Made by a program: the position numbers and the translations under genes. DNA of 64,000 nucleotides from Providencia rettgeri. Lineage in GTDB: Bacteria; Pseudomonadota; Gammaproteobacteria; Enterobacterales; Enterobacteriaceae. The stretch covers positions 4,399,501 to 4,463,500 of the forward strand of contig UGTZ01000001.1 of assembly GCA_900455085.1 (NCBI GenBank), in the 5' to 3' direction. This document shows positions 36,708 to 46,700 of the stretch, one piece after another; position 1 is the first letter of the stretch, and each line of letters begins with the position of its first letter. The notes below the pieces were generated by a model. It made no database searches, had not been told where the DNA came from, and worked only from the letters and a program-made list of their open reading frames with translations.

Positions 36708-37784
36708 GTGAAAATATTCGTGACTGGTGGCGCAGGCTTTATTGGTTCTGCTGTTATTCGCCATATTATTAATAATACTAACGACAGTGTTGTTAATATT
36801 GATAAATTAACTTATGCAGGAAATTTAGAATCTTTAGCATCAATTTCTGAAAGCCCCAACTATATATTTGCTCAAGCCGATATTTGTGATTCTGCAGTCA
36901 TTAAACAACTCTTTGATCTGCACCAACCCGATGTGGTGATGCACTTAGCAGCTGAATCCCATGTTGACCGCTCTATCGATGGCCCAAGTGAATTTATTCA
37001 AACGAATATTATCGTACCTATACTTTATTAGAAGCGGCTCGCCACTATTGGAACCAATTGCCTACCGATAAAAAATCAGCCTTCCGCTTCCACCATATTT
37101 CAACCGATGAAGTTTACGGCGACCTTGAATCAACAACTGACCTATTCACTGAAACCACTTCTTATGCACCGAGCAGCCCATATTCTGCATCTAAAGCATC
37201 CAGCGACCATTTAGTCCGTGCATGGCAACGTACTTATGGGCTACCAACCATTGTGACTAACTGTTCTAACAACTATGGTCCTTATCATTATCCAGAAAAA
37301 CTGATCCCGCTTATTATTTTAAATGCTTTAGAAGGTAAGCCATTACCTGTTTATGGTAATGGGCAGCAAATTAGGGACTGGTTATATGTAGAAGACCATG
37401 CAAGGGCACTATACAAAGTTGTCACCGAGGGCAAAATTGGTGAAACTTATAATATTGGTGGCCATAACGAAAAAGCCAATATTGATGTGGTTAAAACAAT
37501 CTGCAGCACCCTCCGATAAATTAGTACCAAATAAACCGAATGGTATTAATCACTATGAAGAGTTAATTACTTATGTAACCGACAGACCAGGTCATGACCT
37601 CCGTTACGCCATTGATGCTACAAAAATTAAAAATGAGCTGAACTGGGTACCAGAGGAAACATTTGAAACTGGGCTTCGTAAAACAGTGGAATGGTATTTA
37701 ACGAATGGTGAGTGGGTAGAAAATATAAAAAATGGTAGTTATCAATCATGGGTTCAACAACATTATGGAGATAGTAAGAAATGA
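36708..37784 (+). CDS. rmlB: dTDP-glucose 4,6-dehydratase RmlB (two frameshifts as assembled)
   Basis: RmlB converts dTDP-glucose to the 4-keto-6-deoxy sugar, step two of dTDP-L-rhamnose synthesis. GTG start; Rossmann motif TGGAGFIGSA; active-site STDEVYG and YSASKASSDH (Tyr-x3-Lys). The frame breaks twice: one G appears missing at 37014 (TNII then GTYTLLEAARH) and one C extra at 37513-37514 (KTICSTL then DKLVPNKP). Net length stays 358 residues, exactly family-typical. It overlaps rmlD by four bases. Confidence 0.93.
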
Positions 37785-38671
37785 AAATCTTGCTTCTCGG
37801 TAAGAATGGCCAAGTAGGGTGGGAACTACAACGAGCTTTATTACCACTAGGTGAATTAATTGCCTTAGATAGACACTCGAAGGACTATTGTGGAGATTTA
37901 TCTAAGCTTGATGATCTAGAAAAAACTATAGAGTTGTTAAAACCGGATGTTATTGTCAATGCTGCGGCTTATACCGCTGTAGATAAAGCAGAAAGTGAGC
38001 CCGAATTATCTCAACTAATCAATAGTGAAGCTGTAAAAGTTTTAGCTCAGTCCGCTCAGAAAATTGATGCGCTGTTAGTTCATTATTCAACTGACTATGT
38101 CTTTTCTGGAGAAGGTGAACATTTTTGGCAAGAAGGCGATGAAACTGCAGCGTTAAATATATACGGTCAAACAAAGCTAGATGGTGAAAAATACATTCAG
38201 CAGTATTGTTCCAATCATCTAATCTTTAGAACCAGTTGGGTTTACTCTACTTATGGTAATAATTTTGCAAAAACAATTCTTAATTTAGCCAAAAAGAGAG
38301 AGATATTATCAGTTATCAATGACCAATATGGCGCCCCCACAGGTGCTGAATTGATCGCTGATTGCACGGCGATTGCTATAGTCCAAACGTTACTGGATAA
38401 AAACAAATGCGGTGTGTACCACTTAGTCTCTTCTGGTTCAACCAACTGGTATCAATATACTAAATTAGTCACACAAGAAGCACAAATAAATGGTATAGAA
38501 TTAGCTTTGAGGGAATTAGATGCTATTCCAGCAACCGATTATCCCCTACCGGCCAAACGCCCATATAATTCAAAGATGAATAACAACAAATTTAAAAAAA
38601 CATTCAATACTGAATTACCAAATTGGGAATTAGGTGTTAAACGCTTAATTAAAGAATTATCAATTAAATAA
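37781..38671 (+). CDS. rmlD: dTDP-4-dehydrorhamnose reductase RmlD
   Basis: Final step of dTDP-L-rhamnose synthesis, NAD(P)H-dependent. The 296-residue protein has the GKNGQVGW nucleotide-binding start, VNAAAYTAVDKAESEP, STDYVFSGEG and the YGQTKLDGEKY catalytic motif. Intact frame, coupled to rmlB (ATGA overlap), 19 bp before rmlA. Confidence 0.97.
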   Translation: MKILLLGKNGQVGWELQRALLPLGELIALDRHSKDYCGDLSKLDDLEKTIELLKPDVIVNAAAYTAVDKAESEPELSQLINSEAVKVLAQSAQKIDALLVHYSTDYVFSGEGEHFWQEGDETAALNIYGQTKLDGEKYIQQYCSNHLIFRTSWVYSTYGNNFAKTILNLAKKREILSVINDQYGAPTGAELIADCTAIAIVQTLLDKNKCGVYHLVSSGSTNWYQYTKLVTQEAQINGIELALRELDAIPATDYPLPAKRPYNSKMNNNKFKKTFNTELPNWELGVKRLIKELSIK

Positions 38672-38690
38672 GAATTTGTAGAATATAAAA

Positions 38691-39574
38691 ATGGAAAAAA
38701 CGTATAAAGGTATTATCTTAGCAGGCGGTTCAGGAACTCGTTTATATCCAGTAACTATGGCAGTAAGTAAACAACTGCTACCTGTTTATGATAAACCAAT
38801 GATTTATTATCCATTAAGTACACTGATGCTAGCTGGCATCCGAGATATTCTAATTATTAGTACCCCGCTAGATACCCCCTCGCTTTCAACAATTATTAGG
38901 TGATGGCAGTCAATGGGGGTTAAATTTAGAATATAAAGTACAAGAAAGTCCTGATGGGCTAGCACAAGCATTTATTATCGGCGAAGAGTTTATTGGTAAT
39001 GATAATTGTGCCCTTATTCTTGGTGATAATATTTTCTACGGACACGACCTGCAAAATCAACTTGAAAAAGCGACTAAGAAAGAGTCCGGTGCGACTGTTT
39101 TTGCTTACCATGTAAATGACCCAGAACGGTATGGCGTTGTTGAATTTAATGAAACTGGTACCGCTATCTCTTTAGAAGAAAAACCTAAAAAACCTAAAAG
39201 TAATTATGCGGTTACTGGCCTATATTTTTATGATAACACAGTTATTCAGCTTGCAAAAAACCTGCAACCATCAGAACGCGGTGAATTAGAAATCACCGAT
39301 ATTAATCGCCTTTATCTTGAACAAGGCAACTTATCAGTAGCAATGATGGGTCGCGGTTATGCATGGTTAGATACAGGAACGCACCAAAGCCTAATTGATG
39401 CAGGTAATTTTATTCAAACATTAGAAGAACGCCAAGGTTTAAAAGTTGCTAGCCCTGAAGAGATTGCTTACAGAAAAAGGGTTTATCACAGCTGATGACG
39501 TTAAAAAGCTGGCAAAACCTTTATCCAAAAATTCCTATGGCCAATACTTACTAAAAATGGTTAAAAACAAATGA
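38691..39574 (+). CDS. rmlA: Glucose-1-phosphate thymidylyltransferase RmlA (two frameshifts as assembled)
   Basis: First enzyme of dTDP-L-rhamnose synthesis. The N-terminus GIILAGGSGTRLYPVTMAV and KQLLPVYDKPMIYYPLST is diagnostic. The frame breaks at C5 38875-38879 (one C too many; corrected STPLDTPRFQQLLGDG) and at A5 39474-39478 (one A too many; corrected EEIAYRKGFITADDVK). Corrected product 293 residues, the usual length, ending LLKMVKNK. The stop overlaps the rmlC start. Confidence 0.93.
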
Positions 39575-40111
39575 AAATTACCCCAACTGAAATTTCTGAT
39601 GTATTAATTATTGAGCCGAAAGTATTTGAAGATGAGCGTGGTTTTTTCTTTGAAAGTTTTAATCAAAAAAAATTTGATGAAGCAGTTGGCTACCATGTAA
39701 ATTTTGTACAAGACAATCATTCAAAATCAGTAAAAGGTGTACTCAGAGGGTTACATTATCAAGAAGAACCCTATGCACAGGGGAAATTAGTAAGATGTGT
39801 TGTTGGAGAAGTATTTGATGTTGCTGTTGATATCCGAAAAGAGTCACCAACCTTTGGTAAATGGGTAGGGGTCAATTTATCAGCCGAAAATAAACGTCAA
39901 TTATGGATACCTGAAGGTTTTGCACATGGTTTTTTTAGTTTTAAGTGAAATAGCTGAGTTTAATTATAAAACAACTAATTATTACCATACACAAAGTGAA
40001 AAGTGCATAAGATGGGATGATATAAACTTAAGCATTAAATGGCCTCTATACAGTGCACCAATCTGCTCAGAAAAAGATAATCAAGGTATCCAATTCAATA
40101 AGTTATTATAG
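39571..40111 (+). CDS. rmlC: dTDP-4-dehydrorhamnose 3,5-epimerase RmlC (frameshifted as assembled)
   Basis: Cupin epimerase, third step of dTDP-L-rhamnose synthesis. Motifs: EDERGFFFESFN, FVQDNHSKSVKGVLRGLHYQ (catalytic His). A T7 run at 39930-39936 breaks the frame after FAHGF; with six T residues it continues LVLSEIAEFNYKTTNYY and ends QFNKLL at 40111. Corrected length 179, normal for RmlC. A 179-bp AT-rich gap separates it from the next gene. Confidence 0.93.
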
Positions 40112-40290
40112 AAATACAATTGAAGTCATTCTAACGGTTAATTTTAGTACATAAGTATAGTTCCAATTCAAATAACAATAAGAGCAAAACTCACAAGTAA
40201 TTGTAACTACAATATTTACATATAAACTCATAGTATACATACTTTACGATAATTGTATGTATTATTAAAAATAAACTTAAGGGATTCGCC

Positions 40291-41897
40291 ATGAAAATTC
40301 TTGATTGTACACTACGTGATGGTGGTTACTATAATAACTGGGATTTTGAACCACATGTTGTAAAATCTTACCTTCAAGCCGTAGCAAAAAGCTAAAATTG
40401 ACTATGTTGAGTTAGGCTTACGAAACTTTCCTCAAAATCAATTTTTAGGGGCATATGCATATACAACAGAATCTCATCTTGCTACACTTGATCTACCTGA
40501 AGGTCCTATATATGGTGTCATGATTGATGCAAAAAACTATTCTTTCAGCTCCCCATTCTATTGAAGAGGCTATTGACATACTATTTATACCTTCAGAAAA
40601 AAGTAAAATTCAGCTTGTAAGAGTTGCCGCACATTTTCATGAAGTAGAACAAAGTGAAAGAATAGTAAAAAAATTAAAATCCCTGGGATATATGGTTGGG
40701 TATAATTTAATGCAAGCGGGAGGTAAACCAGATTCAGTTATTGCAGAGAAATCATCAATAGCTGCATCATGGAATATGCTGGATGTATTATATTTTGCCG
40801 ATTCATTAGGAAATATGGATACTAATGAAGTAAAACGAATTGTCAAAGCAATAAGAAGCAAATGGAAAGGACCATTAGGTATCCATACCCATGACAATAT
40901 GAATAAAGGGTTAGAAAATACCTTAACAGCATATAGTGAAGGAGTTGAGTGGTTAGATTCAACAATAACAGGAATGGGCAGAGGGGCTGGCAACACTCAA
41001 ACTGAATATTTGCTATCTATCATTAAAAATAGTAATTCAAAATATAATGCAAAACCAATCTTTGAATTAGTAGTACGTTATTTTGAGCCCATGCAAAAAC
41101 AATATGGCTGGGGAAGTAGCCTTCTCTATTTCCTTGGCGCACAAAATGATATTCACCCGACCTATATCCAAAACTTGCTATCCAATCCTCATTATGGTAA
41201 GGACGAGATTGTTGGTGCAATAGACTATTTAAGCCAATTAGAAGGAACTACATCATACAATGGCTCCATACTTGATACAGCTATTAATTTCTCAAGTAGC
41301 AACCAAAAGATGATACATAGTAAAAGCGATATAACTAATATTTTTGAAGGAAAAAATATTCTAGTACTTGCAAATGGCCCTAGCATAAAAAAATATTCAA
41401 GCGCACTTTGCCAATACATAAAAAAAACAAACCCAATAGTTATATCCGTTAATATAATTGATGAAATTCCAGAAGAATTAATTAACTATTATATAATATC
41501 TCACAATTCAAAATTCTTATCTGATTCCAAACGATATGAAATGATTAAAAAACCCATAATTCTTCCCAAAAATAGATTTACACCCTCAGAATTAAAATTA
41601 CTTCAACATAACTCTATTCTAAATTATGGATTGGTAATTGAAAAAAACACATTAGAAATTAAAGATGATTATGTAATATCCCCATATGATGTTACAGCAT
41701 CTTACACTATGGCACTATTAACTGTAGCTAATGCCAAGAATATAACATTAGCAGGTTTTGATGGATATGAAAAAGAAGATAATAGACAGCAAGAAATGAT
41801 TGATATATTCAATAAATTTGATTCATTAAAAGTAAAGTCAATCACTCCAACAATATACCCTATTTCAAAAGGTTCCTTATATGCCATCTACCCATAA
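40291..41897 (+). CDS. HMGL/DRE-TIM-type aldolase fused to a DUF115/GT42-like domain (two frameshifts as assembled)
   Basis: The N-terminal 300 residues resemble 4-hydroxy-2-oxovalerate aldolase/HMG-CoA-lyase-type TIM barrels: ILDCTLRDGGYYNNWDF (catalytic Arg-Asp), GIHTHDNMNKG (metal-binding His-x-His), ITGMGRGAGNTQTE. From about residue 350 a second Rossmann-like domain starts NILVLANGPSIKKY and has ITLAGFDGYEKEDN, a pattern seen in DUF115/MptE-like and GT42 sialyltransferase-like proteins. Two A runs (40386-40390 and 40531-40536) are each one base too long; corrected length 534. With the next two genes it likely builds and activates an acidic sugar-like unit; the substrate is unknown. Confidence 0.75.
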
Positions 41898-42537
41898 TTA
41901 TAGTACCTATATTTTTGATTGTGATGGGGTTATTTTAGACTCAAACAAATTAAAAATAGATGCTATGAATAGGGTATTAAATAATATTACTGAACAGTCA
42001 GCCTTAGTGGCTGATTGTATTGACTATTTCAAAAACAATTTTGGAAAATCAAGATTTCATCATGTCCAAATATTTGTAGAACATATATTATTAATACCTA
42101 AAAAACAAAGAGAACAGTTTAAAAATTTAATTCTTAATGACTATTCTGCATTATGTAAAGAATTATACTTAAACTCTAGCTTAACCCCAGGCTTTTATGA
42201 ATTTATAAATAGCTTAAAAGGAAAAAAGTATGTAGCAAGTGGCTCTGAAGAAAAAGAATTACAGCTAGTGTTTAAAGAAAAAAATTTAAGCACTTACTTC
42301 GATGGTATATTTGGTTCTCCATCTAGAAAATCCGACATTGTCAAATCTATTATTGAAAAAAACAATAGTAAGACATATATTATGTTTGGTGATTCGCTAT
42401 CAGACCTATCCGCCGCTATAGAAAATAATATACAATTTATTGGTTATACACCGTATTCTAATGTTACCTCCCTATTAATTAAAAAATGTGAAGAGAATAA
42501 CTTTCAAACCATTAGTAATTGGAGTGAGTTAAATTGA
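41881..42537 (+). CDS. HAD-superfamily phosphatase
   Basis: A 218-residue HAD hydrolase: motif I FDCDGVILDSNK (nucleophile Asp), motif II VASGSEE, Lys in SPSRKSDIV, motif III MFGDSLSDLSAA. A helical cap follows motif I, as in phosphoglycolate-phosphatase-like members. It overlaps the aldolase end by 17 bases and the CMP-transferase start by four. By analogy with KdsC it may dephosphorylate the aldolase product before CMP activation. Confidence 0.9.
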   Translation: MPSTHNYSTYIFDCDGVILDSNKLKIDAMNRVLNNITEQSALVADCIDYFKNNFGKSRFHHVQIFVEHILLIPKKQREQFKNLILNDYSALCKELYLNSSLTPGFYEFINSLKGKKYVASGSEEKELQLVFKEKNLSTYFDGIFGSPSRKSDIVKSIIEKNNSKTYIMFGDSLSDLSAAIENNIQFIGYTPYSNVTSLLIKKCEENNFQTISNWSELN

Positions 42538-43226
42538 TAACAGCATTTCTTCCATGCCGTAAAGGCAGCCAAAGAATTAAAGATAAAAATGTAAAAATTT
42601 TTGCTGGAGTATCTGGTGGGCTACTCGAAATAAAATTAAAGCAGCTTTTAGCTTGTAAGGAAATAGATAAAATAATTGTATCTTCAAATGATGATAGAGT
42701 TTTATCTTTTTCTAATAAAATCAATCATTCAAAAATTATTATAGATGAAAGGCCAGAGCATTTAGGTAATAGTCAAACAACTACAGATGAATTAATTAAG
42801 TATGTACCTACCATAATAAAAGAAGGCTCTATTCTTTGGACTCATGTGACCTCCCCATTTGTTACTAGTGAGATTTATACAAATTTAATTAATACTTATA
42901 AAGAAAAATTTTTAGAAGGTTATGACTCTTTACTAACAGCAAAAAAAATCCAAAGTTTTTTGTGGAATTCAAATGAACCTATAAATTATGACAGAAACAT
43001 TGAAAAATGGCCAAGAACACAGACTATAGAACCAATTTATGAGGTCGATAGTGCCGCATTTATTGCATCACTAGATATATATAAGAAACACAATGACCGC
43101 ATAGGATTAAAACCTTTTATATATGCTCAAGGAGCCTTAGACTCTATAGATATTGATTGGCCAGAGGATTTTACTATCGCAGAGAAGATATTTGAGTATA
43201 AAACAAATAAACACAAAGAGAGCTAA
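42534..43226 (+). CDS. CMP-acylneuraminate/CMP-Kdo synthetase-like cytidylyltransferase
   Basis: A 230-residue NeuA/KdsB-class cytidylyltransferase. The N-terminus AFLPCRKGSQRIKDKN has the CTP-binding Arg/Lys loop, and SAAFIASLDIYKK plus IDIDWPEDFTIAEKI are the conserved sugar-binding and C-terminal motifs. It starts with TTG overlapping the HAD stop. It activates an acidic (likely 2-keto) unit as a CMP derivative; no NeuB-, NeuC- or legionaminate genes are present, so the acid is probably not a standard nonulosonic acid. Confidence 0.87.
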   Translation: MITAFLPCRKGSQRIKDKNVKIFAGVSGGLLEIKLKQLLACKEIDKIIVSSNDDRVLSFSNKINHSKIIIDERPEHLGNSQTTTDELIKYVPTIIKEGSILWTHVTSPFVTSEIYTNLINTYKEKFLEGYDSLLTAKKIQSFLWNSNEPINYDRNIEKWPRTQTIEPIYEVDSAAFIASLDIYKKHNDRIGLKPFIYAQGALDSIDIDWPEDFTIAEKIFEYKTNKHKES

Positions 43227-43231
43227 GCCAA

Positions 43232-44443
43232 GTGCATCTTCCAAAAGTAGCTAAAAATACAATTATATATATAATTGGAGATATAGTTACAAAATCAATA
43301 CCTTTTTTATTATTACCTATAGTAACTCATTATCTAACTCTAGAAGAGTATGGCCAAGTTAGCTTCTATCTAACTATCATAGAGATTTTAACAATCTTTG
43401 TCATAATGGGGGGGCAAAACTACTACCGCTATATATTTTTTTCCACTGAAAATAGGAATGGAATCATTTTCATTCCCTTTTTTCTTTCATCTATATTTTT
43501 TCTGATCTTTCAAATTCCGTTATTTTTATATGATGTATTTATAGAGAGCATCGGTAGTTATGTATTTTTACCTACCGTTGCCTTCGGGCAATCTATCTGC
43601 GCATTAATAATTTGTAAATTTCAAATGGAAGAGAATCCTATAGGTGTAACTACTATAAATATATCCTTAGCTATTGTGTCTTTTATTTCAACAATAATAC
43701 TGCTACTAAATGGATTTGGCCTAGAAGGTAGAACTATATCTATAATTATTACACCGGTTCTTATTGGTTGCATTCTAACAATAATTCTACTAAAAAAAGA
43801 ACATTATTCATTTACAATTATACAAAACCATTTTTACAACTCCCTTAGTTTTGGTGCAAAATCACTAACGACTAGTTTAAGTTGGTGGTTACGTTCGGGA
43901 ATGGATAGGGTTATTATTCAGCAAATATTAGGTGCTTCTATATTAGGTTTATACGCAATAGCTATACAATTATCTATGGTAATAAGCGTTGTATCTCTAG
44001 CATTTAATGTCAGTATTATGCCAAAAATTTTTAGTTTAGTAAGAGAGAAAAAGAAAAAGGTACTTTTAAAATTAATTTTAAGCTCAACTTTAATTATTAT
44101 ATTATTCTCTACAATATTTATCATTTTAGCGCCATATTTAATCGGCTATATTTTACCTCCACAATACTCTAATTCAGTTATTTTGTTAACTCCGATAGTG
44201 TGTGGTATTGTTTTACATTTTATTTTCCTATCTTTATGCAATATTGTCACGGCTATGGGAAAACCTGGTACATTATCAGTTATTACAATCGCAGGATCTT
44301 TCATACATATTCTTTTATCCTATACTCTAGCAAAAAATATTGGCATTAATGGCATTATTTGGAGTTCTACAATTTCTTATTTAATCTCAATTATACTAAT
44401 GATTCTAATTTTCTTCAATAAAACAAGCATTAAGGTAGCATAA
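43232..44443 (+). CDS. wzx: O-unit flippase Wzx
   Basis: A 403-residue membrane protein with about 12 hydrophobic segments and the polysaccharide-biosynthesis (MATE-like) N-terminus NTIIYIIGDIVTKSIPFLLL and LTLEEYGQVSFYL. It moves undecaprenyl-linked O-units across the inner membrane. GTG start six bases after the CMP-transferase; shares one base with the next gene. Very AT-rich, as usual for O-antigen flippases. Confidence 0.9.
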   Translation: MHLPKVAKNTIIYIIGDIVTKSIPFLLLPIVTHYLTLEEYGQVSFYLTIIEILTIFVIMGGQNYYRYIFFSTENRNGIIFIPFFLSSIFFLIFQIPLFLYDVFIESIGSYVFLPTVAFGQSICALIICKFQMEENPIGVTTINISLAIVSFISTIILLLNGFGLEGRTISIIITPVLIGCILTIILLKKEHYSFTIIQNHFYNSLSFGAKSLTTSLSWWLRSGMDRVIIQQILGASILGLYAIAIQLSMVISVVSLAFNVSIMPKIFSLVREKKKKVLLKLILSSTLIIILFSTIFIILAPYLIGYILPPQYSNSVILLTPIVCGIVLHFIFLSLCNIVTAMGKPGTLSVITIAGSFIHILLSYTLAKNIGINGIIWSSTISYLISIILMILIFFNKTSIKVA

Positions 44444-45456
44444 TGTGTTGCTTATTTATGGTTCGAAATTTTCTATCTGTGAAAACGGCATATGCAATTA
44501 CTGAACAGTATAAGAAAAATGAAAAATATATTTATTCTATAGAATCTGATGATGATGAATATTTTTCCACAATAAAAAATACTGTAGCAACTAATATACC
44601 TGTAATTAAAACTGAGCCTATCAATTGGATTTTTAAAAGATTTAATTTTTTATTAAAATACAGATCATTACAATCAAGTTATAAAAAAATTCTTAGTATT
44701 TATACTAGATATCAAATTAGTGAAATCTTTATACACTACCCTGTGCATGAAAAAGAAGCACTCTATATGAAGGCAGCTAAAAAACTAAAAATAAAAATAA
44801 ATTTTTATGAGGAAGGAAGTTGCTTTTATACTGACCGTAGAGGAAGAAAACTAGATGTTTATAGTAGGTTAAAGTTTTTTATACGAAAATCACTCCTAAA
44901 ATGCCTAAGTATTAACTATGGATATCAATTAAATGCTGATGGCTGGTATTCTATATTACCTGTAAAAAAACAGCCAAATCACCTTATAAAAATATCATAT
45001 AAAAAAATCGAGTGTCCTAACTTAAAATATTTATTTTTATCTCGTCCCGTTTTTGATGATTACCCTTCAATTTCTTTTGATTTATATATCCAATCCATAA
45101 TAAAATTCATAAATACAATGCCTAAAAATGAAACACTATTTATTAAATTTCATCCTAGGGAATCACTAGATAATCAAAGAAAGACAATTGATAAATTAAA
45201 TAGCTACTCTTCCTATATTGAGGTAAAAAAACTCGATTTAAATATAGCTGCCGAAGATATTGTATACAATATGGAAAAAGGCAGTTCAGTTTGTGCTTTT
45301 GACTCATCAACACTAATATATGGCAATTCAATAAATTCAAATATTAAATTTCATTCAGTACTAAATCATATTTATATGTATGATGAAATGAATGAGCTTA
45401 GTAATTTATACTCGCTATATACCAAAAAATTTAGCCATATTGAATATATAAAATGA
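44443..45456 (+). CDS. Sialyltransferase/polysialyltransferase-like glycosyltransferase
   Basis: The 337-residue protein is not one of the common GT2/GT4 types. It carries three motifs that define bacterial sialyl- and polysialyltransferases: an acidic-acidic-Gly motif (EEG, 123-125, in INFYEEGSCFY), an HP motif (237-238, in TLFIKFHPRES) and a Ser/Ser motif (288-289, in CAFDSSTLIYG). Such enzymes use CMP-activated donors, which agrees with the cytidylyltransferase two genes upstream. It probably transfers the CMP-acid. Overlaps wzx by one base and wzy by four. Confidence 0.7.
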   Translation: MCCLFMVRNFLSVKTAYAITEQYKKNEKYIYSIESDDDEYFSTIKNTVATNIPVIKTEPINWIFKRFNFLLKYRSLQSSYKKILSIYTRYQISEIFIHYPVHEKEALYMKAAKKLKIKINFYEEGSCFYTDRRGRKLDVYSRLKFFIRKSLLKCLSINYGYQLNADGWYSILPVKKQPNHLIKISYKKIECPNLKYLFLSRPVFDDYPSISFDLYIQSIIKFINTMPKNETLFIKFHPRESLDNQRKTIDKLNSYSSYIEVKKLDLNIAAEDIVYNMEKGSSVCAFDSSTLIYGNSINSNIKFHSVLNHIYMYDEMNELSNLYSLYTKKFSHIEYIK

Positions 45457-46700
45457 ATAACAACCTGAAGAAAGTTGATACTTTTACTTTCATAACAGTG
45501 TTAAGTATCGCTATACTATGTTTATTACCTTTTTCTCCATATCTATCTTTAATTTTATGTTTTCCTCTTCTTACATTGCTAGAAATTGAAAGTGTTAAAA
45601 TAAAGAGTTTCTCAGTATTTTTCATTCTTATTTTTATTATATTAATTTCATATTTAGGAGCATCCAGGGGAATATTTGAAACACCTAACGATGACCTAGC
45701 TGACTACTATAAAAATTTCATTGCTCTTTCTAAAGGTAATCTCTATGCTCTTTTCGAATTTGGCTTTGGAGTAGAAATAGGTTTACCTTTTTTAAGTTTT
45801 TTACTTTCTATTGTGGCACCATATGCCCCCCCCCCCGTGTTTTTTTTACTGTTCCACCTTATTATAATAAATACATTGTATGTTTTATTTATATACAAAT
45901 ACTCGAAAGTTGTTAATATTAAATACAAATCACTACTACTACTAACTTGTTTCCTTTTTTTAGGATATACCGCTGAAGCAAATTTATTGAGGCAGTCTTA
46001 TTCTTCAATTTTTCTTCTATTTGCATTATTTTCAAAAAATAACAAACAAAAAGTACATTACATTATTATTTCAATGACATTTCATCTATCATCAATTCTA
46101 TTATATTTTGCCTTCAACTATATATATAGAATAAACTTAAAAAAACTATTGATTTTACTTGCAGCATCACTCCTAACAGCAATATTTTTTGCGTCATTTA
46201 TTTTGCCAATTTTAGTCCAATATCCTCAAATCAAAATTGATGCTTATATAAATGGTGATGGTGTTAATATTGAAACCATTTTATCAATCTATAAAGAGTT
46301 TATAATTATATTTCCCATTTCATTATTTTTATTTATCATTAATAAAATAGATATAAAATACATGTACATGCTAGTAGCATGGTTTGTAATCACATGTATC
46401 CTAGAATTTTTAATGTCTGGTATATCCCTAAGGATTAACCACATGATAATTACATTTTTGGTTGGCCCTATTTTATATACAATATTCACGAAATTAAAAA
46501 ATACAGCTATTGTATTTGCATTTGTTATCATACCATTAATTTTTATATTGAAGATATATTCATTTGTTAACAATAAAAATGAGATGGCTTTATTTTCTGA
46601 TGGAAATTATTTTTACAGTACACCATTTGAATATGTCGATTTTTTAACTCAAGATATATCTAATAACAAACGAGACTGGAAACGTCTTAATTATGAATAG
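45453..46700 (+). CDS. wzy: O-antigen polymerase Wzy (EpsG-like), with an intragenic C11 tract
   Basis: A 415-residue integral membrane protein with about 10-12 segments and a large periplasmic loop, EpsG-like (NDDLADYYKNFIALSKGN, LFEFGFGVEIGLPFLSFLLS). As the only polymerase candidate in the cluster it should link O-units at the periplasmic face. At codons 125-129 the otherwise AT-rich gene contains 11 consecutive C bases (45826-45836), in frame here, encoding APPPV. Changes of one base would truncate the protein to about 130 residues. Confidence 0.85.
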   Translation: MNNNLKKVDTFTFITVLSIAILCLLPFSPYLSLILCFPLLTLLEIESVKIKSFSVFFILIFIILISYLGASRGIFETPNDDLADYYKNFIALSKGNLYALFEFGFGVEIGLPFLSFLLSIVAPYAPPPVFFLLFHLIIINTLYVLFIYKYSKVVNIKYKSLLLLTCFLFLGYTAEANLLRQSYSSIFLLFALFSKNNKQKVHYIIISMTFHLSSILLYFAFNYIYRINLKKLLILLAASLLTAIFFASFILPILVQYPQIKIDAYINGDGVNIETILSIYKEFIIIFPISLFLFIINKIDIKYMYMLVAWFVITCILEFLMSGISLRINHMIITFLVGPILYTIFTKLKNTAIVFAFVIIPLIFILKIYSFVNNKNEMALFSDGNYFYSTPFEYVDFLTQDISNNKRDWKRLNYE

